Origin: Cellulomonas sp. SLBN-39
Lineage (GTDB): Bacteria > Actinomycetota > Actinomycetes > Actinomycetales > Cellulomonadaceae
Assembly: GCF_006715865.1 (NCBI RefSeq)
Contig: NZ_VFOA01000001.1
Coordinates: 4,083,781 to 4,147,780 of the forward strand
Direction of reading: 5' to 3'
Length of the DNA: 64,000 bases
Of this stretch, positions 59,371 to 64,000 are shown one piece after another (positions within the stretch are counted from its first letter, which is position 1; every line of letters starts with the position of its first letter). The position numbers and the translations under genes were made by a program. The notes below the pieces were generated by a model that had not been told where the DNA came from, did no database searches, and saw only the letters and a list, made by a program, of their open reading frames with translations.

Positions 59371-59466
59371 ATGCAGCGCACGTCCCCCCTGCCCGTCGTC
59401 ACCGGCACCCTCGTGCCGTCGCAGGCCGCGGCCCGTGCCGCCGTCTGCTGCTGTCGCTGTCCGTAG
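59371..59466 (+). CDS. polycysteine leader peptide (cysteine attenuator uORF)
   Basis: A 31-codon ORF with a strong GAGGAGGAGGGGG ribosome site 8 or so bases before its ATG. The peptide ends VCCCRCP, four Cys in the last six residues, then TAG. Such C-terminal polycysteine uORFs in mycobacteria slow ribosomes when cysteine is scarce and so switch on downstream sulfur genes. The next gene, after 172 bases, is cysK. The space between contains GGCGGGGCCC...CTCCCGCC, a potential hairpin that could hide or free the cysK start. Confidence 0.8.
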   Translation: MQRTSPLPVVTGTLVPSQAAARAAVCCCRCP

Positions 59467-59638
59467 AGCGCTGGCCGTCCCTCCGTGCGAGGGTGGCGGG
59501 GCCCCTCCGGGCTCCCGCCGGACCCGTCCCAGCGCTCGCCCCGCGGCGACGCTCCCCCGGCGCGCCGCCCACCCCGGCCGGCGCCCGTCGCCGGCCCACG
59601 CCCCGCCCGTGCACCCGCGACGAAGGACGAGAAGACCC

Positions 59639-60574
59639 ATGGCCCGCATCTACGACGACGCCACCGCGCTGATCGGCAACACCCCGCTGGTCCGCATCAA
59701 CAAGATCACCGACGGCGCGCCGGCGACCGTCGTCGGCAAGCTGGAGTTCTACAACCCGGCCAGCTCGGTCAAGGACCGCATCGGCGTCGCGATCATCGAC
59801 GCGGCCGAGCGCTCGGGCGCCCTGGCCCCCGGCGGCACGATCGTCGAGGCCACCAGCGGCAACACCGGCATCGCGCTGGCGTTCGTGGGCGCGGCCCGCG
59901 GGTACGACGTCGTGCTGACGATGCCGGAGACCATGTCGAAGGAGCGCCGCGCGCTGCTGCGGGCCTTCGGGGCCGAGCTCATCCTCACCCCGGGCTCCGA
60001 GGGCATGAAGGGCGCGGTCAACCGCGCCAACGAGGTCGTCGCCGAGCGCCCGGGCGCGATCCTGGCCCGCCAGTTCGCCAACGAGGCCAACCCGGCGATC
60101 CACCGCGCCACCACGGCCGAGGAGATCTGGGCCGACACGGACGGCGAGGTCGACATCCTCGTCGCCGGCATCGGCACCGGCGGCACCATCACGGGCGTCG
60201 GCGGGCTGCTCAAGGAGCGCAAGCACGGTGTGAAGATCGTCGGCGTCGAGCCCGCCGAGTCCCCGATCCTCAACGGCGGCCAGCCCGGCCCGCACAAGAT
60301 CCAGGGCATCGGCGCGAACTTCGTGCCCGAGATCCTCGACACGACGGTGTATGACGAGATCATCGACGTCGACGCCGAGACGGCCGTCTCCGTGGCCCGC
60401 CGCGCAGCCCGCGAGGAGGGTCTGCTCGTCGGCATCTCGTCCGGCGCCGCCCTGCACGCCGCGACGCAGCTGGCGCACCGCCCGGAGAACGCGGGCAAGC
60501 TGATCGTCGTCATCATCCCGTCGTTCGGCGAGCGGTACCTCAGCTCGGTGCTCTACGCCGACCTGCTCGACTGA
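59639..60574 (+). CDS. cysK: cysteine synthase A (O-acetylserine sulfhydrylase)
   Basis: A 311-residue PLP enzyme making cysteine from O-acetylserine and sulfide. PLP is bound by Lys45 ([11 protein letters not shown]); the substrate loop [11 protein letters not shown] and phosphate-cup [10 protein letters not shown] are present, as is [10 protein letters not shown] near the end. Length is standard for CysK. ATG 59639 follows AAGGACGAG. The preceding polycysteine uORF probably controls its translation. cysE follows downstream; the two enzymes form the cysteine synthase complex in many bacteria. Confidence 0.96.
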   Translation: MARIYDDATALIGNTPLVRINKITDGAPATVVGKLEFYNPASSVKDRIGVAIIDAAERSGALAPGGTIVEATSGNTGIALAFVGAARGYDVVLTMPETMSKERRALLRAFGAELILTPGSEGMKGAVNRANEVVAERPGAILARQFANEANPAIHRATTAEEIWADTDGEVDILVAGIGTGGTITGVGGLLKERKHGVKIVGVEPAESPILNGGQPGPHKIQGIGANFVPEILDTTVYDEIIDVDAETAVSVARRAAREEGLLVGISSGAALHAATQLAHRPENAGKLIVVIIPSFGERYLSSVLYADLLD

Positions 60575-60579
60575 CACCG

Positions 60580-60628
60580 CGCCCGCCGCGGGCCGCGCAC
60601 CCCCGGGGTGCCGCACCCGCGGCGGGCG
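60580..60628 (+). terminator. hairpin between cysK and cysE
   Basis: CGCCCGCCGCGGG (60580-60592) pairs exactly with CCCGCGGCGGGCG (60616-60628), a 13-bp stem; the 23-base loop has an inner CCCCGGGG. It starts six bases after the cysK stop. It may terminate part of the transcripts so that cysK is made in excess over cysE. Confidence 0.5.
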
Positions 60629-60683
60629 TCGCACGTCGACCGGCCCCCCCGGGCCGGCCACCCCGACGACACCCCGGAGCACC

Positions 60684-61268
60684 ATGCGCCCGCTCGCCGC
60701 CTTCCTCCGCACGCTGCGCGAGGACCTCGAGGCCGCCCACCGCCACGACCCGGCGGCCCGGTCGCTGCTCGAGGTGGCCCTCGGCTACCCGGGCGTGCAC
60801 GCGATCTGGGTGTACCGCCTCGCGCACCACATGTGGCAGGTGCCGCCCCTGCGGCTGGCCGCGCGCCTGGTGTCCCAGCTGGCCCGCGCCGCGACGGGCG
60901 TGGAGATCCACCCCGGCGCGCGTCTCGGCCGGCGGCTGTTCATCGACCACGGCATGGGCGTCGTGGTGGGCGAGACCGCCGAGGTGGGCGACGACGTCGT
61001 GCTGTTCCACGGCGCGACCCTCGGCGGCCGGTCGATGCGCCGCGGCAAGCGGCACCCCACGCTCGGCGACCGCGTGGTCGTGGGCGCCGGGGCGAAGATC
61101 CTCGGCCCGGTCTGGGTGGGCAACGACGCGCAGGTCGGCGCCAACGCGGTCGTCATCGCGGACGTCCCGGCCGGGGCCGTCGCGGTGGGCGTGCCCGCGA
61201 AGATCCGCACGCGGCCCGTCGAGGCACCGTTCGACGCCGAGGTCGACGACCCGGCGATCTACATCTGA
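60684..61268 (+). CDS. cysE: serine O-acetyltransferase
   Basis: A 194-residue short-form SAT (EpsC-type) making O-acetylserine from serine and acetyl-CoA. The left-handed beta-helix shows hexapeptide repeats from [19 protein letters not shown] to [19 protein letters not shown]; the catalytic His/Asp lie in FIDHGMGVV and the adjacent turn. It ends DDPAIYI; a terminal Ile is the residue that inserts into the CysK active site in the cysteine synthase complex, and cysK is next door. ATG 60684 after CCGGAGC. Confidence 0.95.
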   Translation: MRPLAAFLRTLREDLEAAHRHDPAARSLLEVALGYPGVHAIWVYRLAHHMWQVPPLRLAARLVSQLARAATGVEIHPGARLGRRLFIDHGMGVVVGETAEVGDDVVLFHGATLGGRSMRRGKRHPTLGDRVVVGAGAKILGPVWVGNDAQVGANAVVIADVPAGAVAVGVPAKIRTRPVEAPFDAEVDDPAIYI

Positions 61269-61281
61269 GCGGACCACCCCA

Positions 61282-61307
61282 CCACCGCGCACCCCGCGAC
61301 GCGGTGG
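61282..61307 (+). terminator. small hairpin after cysE
   Basis: CCACCGCG (61282-61289) pairs exactly with CGCGGTGG (61300-61307), an 8-bp stem with a ten-base loop, 14 bases after the cysE stop. Weak terminator candidate. Confidence 0.4.
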
Positions 61308-61332
61308 AACGGGCTCCGGCGACCCCGGTTGT

Positions 61333-61356
61333 TCTAGTTGTTGGCTAACAACTAGA
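61333..61356. promoter_or_regulatory. operator palindrome of the GntR/YtrA-type regulator
   Basis: TCTAGTTGTT-GGCT-AACAACTAGA is a perfect inverted repeat with ten-base arms, strikingly AT-rich against its surroundings and ending nine bases before the regulator ATG at 61365. Binding there would block the gene's own ribosome site and promoter, as expected for autorepression. Confidence 0.8.
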
Positions 61357-61364
61357 GTGCTGCC

Positions 61365-61718
61365 ATGCTGCTGCGCGTCGACCCCTCCGCGGACGAGCCG
61401 CTCTACGCCCAGCTCGCCACCCAGGTGCGCCGCGCCGTGGCGCGCGGCGAGGTCGCGGCCGGGGAGCGGCTGCCCTCGGCCCGTGAGGTCGCCGCCGCGC
61501 TCGAGATCAACCTGCACACGGTGCTGCACGCGTACCAGGACCTGCGCGACGAGGGCCTGGTCGAGCTGCGGCGCGGGCGCGGGGCCGTCGTCACCGGGCA
61601 CGAGGCGCCCGACCTGACCGAGCTCCACGACGCCGTCGCCGCGCTGGCCGCCGTCGCCCGGCGCCTGCACGTCGCGCCCCCCACCGTCACCACCCTCGTC
61701 CAGGAGGCCCTGCGATGA
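61365..61718 (+). CDS. GntR-family regulator, YtrA subfamily
   Basis: A 117-residue protein: winged helix at about 10-70 (EPLYAQLATQVRRAVARGEV, GERLPSAREVAAALEINLHT) and a short helical C-terminus for dimerisation, the YtrA type. It has no ligand-binding domain. It probably represses its own operon through the palindrome just upstream. The stop overlaps the ATG of the DUF1648 gene (ATGA), the usual arrangement in which a YtrA regulator controls a membrane protein gene. Confidence 0.92.
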   Translation: MLLRVDPSADEPLYAQLATQVRRAVARGEVAAGERLPSAREVAAALEINLHTVLHAYQDLRDEGLVELRRGRGAVVTGHEAPDLTELHDAVAALAAVARRLHVAPPTVTTLVQEALR

Positions 61719-62716
61719 CCACGCCCGTCACCACCCGCCCGCCGATCCCCCACCGGGTCGCGTCCACGCTCTTCGCGCTCGCCCTCCCCCTGGCCGTGGT
61801 CGGCGCGGGCCTGCTGCTCACGTGGTCCTGGGCGCACGAGCTGCCCGACCCCGTGGCCATGCACTGGGGCGCCGACGGCGCGGCCGACGGGTTCGGCAGC
61901 GTGACGTCCCAGCTCGTCGTGCTGGCGGTGACCGTCACCCTGCTGTCCGCGGCCGCGTGGGCGCTCGCGTTCTGGCTGGGCCGCGACGCGTCCACCCGAC
62001 GCCTGGCCACCGGCACGTCGCTCGGCCTGGCCCTGTTCCTCACCGTGCTCGTGGTGGGCGGGCTGGCCGCCCAGCGCGGCCTCGACGACGCGGCGGACGT
62101 CGGCCCCCTGGGCGGCACGATCGGGCTGGCCGTCGGCGCGGGGCTCGTCGCGGGCGCCCTCGTGGCGTTCGCCCAGCCCGGCGACCCCGCACGCCCCGCG
62201 ACGGGTGCGGTGCCCTCCGACGCGGAGCGGCTGCCGCTCGGGCCCGGCGAGCGCGCCGCATGGACGCGCACGGCCACGGGGTCAGCGGCCGTCGCGATCG
62301 GCGGCGGCGCGACCGCCGTGGTCGCAGGGCTCGCGCTCGCGCTGGACCTGCCCGGCCTCTGGCTGCTGGTGCTGGCGCTCGGTGCGCTCCTGGCCGCCAC
62401 CGCCGTGTTCCGCGTGCGTGTCGACGGCACCGGGCTGACCGTGCGCTCCGCGCTCGGGTGGCCACGCCTGCACGTGCCGGCGGACGAGGTCGTGGCGGCC
62501 CGCACCGCCCGGGTGCGTCCGCTCGGCGACTTCGGCGGCTGGGGCTACCGCGTCGGCGCGGGCGGCCGCACCGGCGTGGTGCTGCGCTCCGGCGGGGCGT
62601 TGGAGGTCGAGCGGACCGGCGGGCGGGTCGTCGTCGTCACCGTCGACGACGCCGGGACGGCCGCGGCCCTGCTCAACACCCTCGCCGACCGCGACCGCGG
62701 GCGTACCGACCGGTAG
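61715..62716 (+). CDS. DUF1648 membrane protein
   Basis: A 333-residue protein. The first 55 residues include a membrane helix and the DUF1648 motif ELPDPVAMHWGADGAADGFG. Further helices follow at LVVLAVTVTLLSAAAWALAF, TGTSLGLALFLTVLVVGGLA and a pair near 190-235. The C-terminal 100 residues form a soluble PH-like part (LRSGGALEVERTGGRVVVVT). The family often pairs with a GntR or PadR regulator and is linked to cell-envelope stress. ATG 61715 overlaps the regulator stop. Confidence 0.87.
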   Translation: MTTPVTTRPPIPHRVASTLFALALPLAVVGAGLLLTWSWAHELPDPVAMHWGADGAADGFGSVTSQLVVLAVTVTLLSAAAWALAFWLGRDASTRRLATGTSLGLALFLTVLVVGGLAAQRGLDDAADVGPLGGTIGLAVGAGLVAGALVAFAQPGDPARPATGAVPSDAERLPLGPGERAAWTRTATGSAAVAIGGGATAVVAGLALALDLPGLWLLVLALGALLAATAVFRVRVDGTGLTVRSALGWPRLHVPADEVVAARTARVRPLGDFGGWGYRVGAGGRTGVVLRSGGALEVERTGGRVVVVTVDDAGTAAALLNTLADRDRGRTDR

Positions 62717-62768
62717 CCTGGCCGCGCCGCGGGGTCGCGGCACGTCGACGGCGACGAGAGGGGCTCAC

Positions 62769-63836
62769 GTGCGGCTCGGCTACCACACCGGCTACTGGTC
62801 GGCGGGTCCCCCGCCCGGGGCGCAGGAGGCGGTCCGCGCGGCGGACGACCTCGGCGTCGACTCCGTCTGGACGGCCGAGGCCTACGGCTCGGACGCCTTC
62901 ACCCCGCTCGCATGGTGGGGCGCCACGACGCAGAAGGTCCGGCTGGGCACGGCGATCGCCCAGATGGCGGCCCGCACGCCCACGTCGACGGCGATGGCCG
63001 CCCTCACCCTCGACCACCTCTCCGGCGGGCGGTTCACGCTCGGCCTCGGGGCGTCGGGTCCGCAGGTCGTCGAGGGCTGGTACGGCCAGCCGTGGGGGCG
63101 CCCGCTGGCCCGCACGCGCGAGTTCGTCGCGGTCGTGCGCCAGGTGCTCGCGCGGGAGGCGCCCGTGCGGTTCGACGGCGAGTTCTACCGGCTGCCGCTG
63201 CCGCCCGAGGAGGGGTCGGGGCTCGGCAAGGCCCTGCGCCCGACCGTGCACCCGCTGCGCGCCGACCTGCCGATCCACCTGGCGGCGGAGGGGCCGCGCA
63301 ACGTGGCGCTGTCGGCCGAGATCGCCGACGGCTGGCTGCCGCTGTTCTACTCCCCGCGCACCGACGCCGAGCACCGGCAGCTGCTGGCCGACGGGTTCGC
63401 ACGCCGCGCGCCCGGGCTGCGCGCGCCCGAGGAGTTCGAGGTCACCGCGACGGTGCCGGTCGTGCTGGCCGACGGGGTCGAGCAGGCCGCCGACCAGGTG
63501 CGGCCGTTCGTCGCGCTGTACGCCGGGGGCATGGGGGCCAAGGGGGCCAACTTCCACCGCGCCGTGCTCGACCGGCTCGGCTACGGCGAGGCGTGCGACG
63601 AGATCCAGGCGCACTACCTGGCCGGCGACCGCGCCCGCGCGGCGGCCGCGGTCCCGACGGAGCTGGTGCAGGAGGTCGCCCTCGTCGGCACGGCCGCCGA
63701 CGTCCGGGCCCGGCTGGAGGCGTGGCGGGCCACGGCGGTCACGACGATGCTCGTGCAGTGCGACCCACGGTCGCTGCCCGAGGTGGCTGGCCTCTGGGCG
63801 GAGGTCTTCCCGCGGGACGTCGCACCCCGCGGCTGA
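62769..63836 (+). CDS. LLM-class F420-dependent oxidoreductase
   Basis: A 355-residue TIM barrel of the luciferase-like group: RLGYHTGYWSAGPPPGAQEA, SVWTAEAYGSDAFTPLAWWG, RFTLGLGASGPQVVEGWYG and the C-terminal VALVGTAADVRARLEAWRAT. EAYGSDAFTPL is characteristic of the F420-linked subgroup seen in actinobacteria (TIGR03559 type, I believe). Substrate unknown; members often act on hydrophobic or xenobiotic compounds. GTG 62769 after GAGAGGGG. It stands alone, ending at a long hairpin. Confidence 0.88.
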   Translation: MRLGYHTGYWSAGPPPGAQEAVRAADDLGVDSVWTAEAYGSDAFTPLAWWGATTQKVRLGTAIAQMAARTPTSTAMAALTLDHLSGGRFTLGLGASGPQVVEGWYGQPWGRPLARTREFVAVVRQVLAREAPVRFDGEFYRLPLPPEEGSGLGKALRPTVHPLRADLPIHLAAEGPRNVALSAEIADGWLPLFYSPRTDAEHRQLLADGFARRAPGLRAPEEFEVTATVPVVLADGVEQAADQVRPFVALYAGGMGAKGANFHRAVLDRLGYGEACDEIQAHYLAGDRARAAAAVPTELVQEVALVGTAADVRARLEAWRATAVTTMLVQCDPRSLPEVAGLWAEVFPRDVAPRG

Positions 63837-63861
63837 CCGCGCAGCGTCGGCACGCCCCTGC

Positions 63862-63903
63862 GGCGCGCCACCGGGTGGACCTGCGTCCATCTGGTGGCGC
63901 GCC
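63862..63903 (+). terminator. long imperfect hairpin after the LLM gene
   Basis: GGCGCGCCACC (63862-63872) pairs exactly with GGTGGCGCGCC (63893-63903); inside, TGGAC and GTCCA (63876-63880, 63885-63889) form a second stem with tetraloop CTGC. Outside, GGCACG (63849) and CGTGCC (63909) can pair too. It begins 26 bases after the stop. Confidence 0.65.
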
Positions 63904-63955
63904 GTTGCCGTGCCGCGCCCACGTCGCCTACGCTGACCACCAGATGAACGGTGAC

Positions 63956-63970
63956 TCTCACATGCTGAGA
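63956..63970. promoter_or_regulatory. inverted repeat before the gene at the right edge
   Basis: TCTCA-CATGC-TGAGA is a perfect inverted repeat in an AT-richer patch, 27 bases before the ATG at 63997. It could be an operator of the gene that begins at the right edge. Confidence 0.35.
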
Positions 63971-63996
63971 TGGCACCCCGACCGGAGGAGGCCCGC

Positions 63997-64000
63997 ATGA
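63997..64000 (+). CDS. start of a gene cut by the right edge
   Basis: ATG at 63997 is preceded by GGAGGAGG at 63983-63990 with six bases spacing, an excellent ribosome binding site. Only one codon is visible, so nothing can be said about the product. Confidence 0.5.

Noticed and set aside
1..64000. CRISPR array, rRNA operon, insertion sequence or prophage
   Set aside because: No regularly spaced repeats, rRNA sequence, transposase motif or phage structural gene was recognised anywhere in the window.

Overview
The window is high-GC DNA (third codon positions mostly G or C) with many GTG starts, start/stop overlaps of the GTGA or ATGA type, coenzyme F420 biosynthesis genes, a WXG100/EssC-type secretion locus, paired clpP1-clpP2 genes, a polycysteine leader peptide in front of cysK and several secreted polymer-degrading enzymes. 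Together these point to an actinobacterium, most likely a Cellulomonas-like member of the Micrococcales. The genus is an inference from gene content; no rRNA is present to confirm it.

Layout, left to right. (1) 1-6400, minus strand: an operon for import and hydrolysis of a pyrimidine-type compound, in transcription order beta-ureidopropionase, dihydropyrimidinase, a luciferase-like (LLM) flavin/F420 oxidoreductase, permease, ATPase, permease and an NMT1-type binding lipoprotein cut by the window edge. A MocR-type regulator diverges from it (6678-8018). No dihydropyrimidine dehydrogenase is encoded here, so the LLM enzyme is a candidate for the missing reductive step. (2) 8127-10226: a CstR-like persulfide sensor behind a perfect operator palindrome, followed by a CoA-disulfide reductase-rhodanese fusion. 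(3) 10403-15000: a metal-chelate/cobalamin-type ABC importer running without a gap into cofD and cofC of F420 biosynthesis. (4) 15071-23183, minus: a compact type VII secretion locus (FHA-FtsK ATPase, WXG100-like proteins, a large T7SS-associated protein, two unknowns). (5) 23316-32232: a DNA glycosylase-like protein, a DUF418 membrane protein, a cutinase/PET-hydrolase-like secreted esterase, YbjQ, an operon of F420-dependent dehydrogenase, cofE and arfB, an EamA transporter, a CGNR regulator and the DUF3105-DUF305 pair. (6) 32301-41195: valS, a polar amino acid ABC importer, a long-chain acyl-CoA ligase, a baeRF2-type protein and chorismate mutase. (7) 41192-45658, minus: clpX, clpP2, clpP1 and tig, with a ClgR-like box. 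(8) A tRNA-Gly at 45911 followed by about 2 kb of lower-GC unknown genes that looks like a small island. (9) 48089-55558: two GT4 mannosyltransferase-like genes, a subtilase with fibronectin III repeats and a modular GH43 enzyme. (10) 55614-63836: small unknowns, tRNA-Pro, DUF1801, a GDSL hydrolase, mgsA, the cysteine leader with cysK and cysE, a GntR/DUF1648 operon behind a strong palindrome, and another LLM oxidoreductase.

The unifying theme is F420: three LLM-family oxidoreductases, one with the catalytic residues of F420-dependent glucose-6-phosphate dehydrogenase (which would make F420H2), plus cofC, cofD and cofE, lie in the same 64 kb. A second theme is sulfur and cysteine control (CstR-like/CoA-disulfide reductase-rhodanese and the cysK leader). 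The most testable new ideas are an F420- or flavin-dependent replacement for dihydropyrimidine dehydrogenase in the first operon, the PET-hydrolase-like esterase, the polycysteine attenuator in front of cysK, and the tRNA-Gly-linked island.
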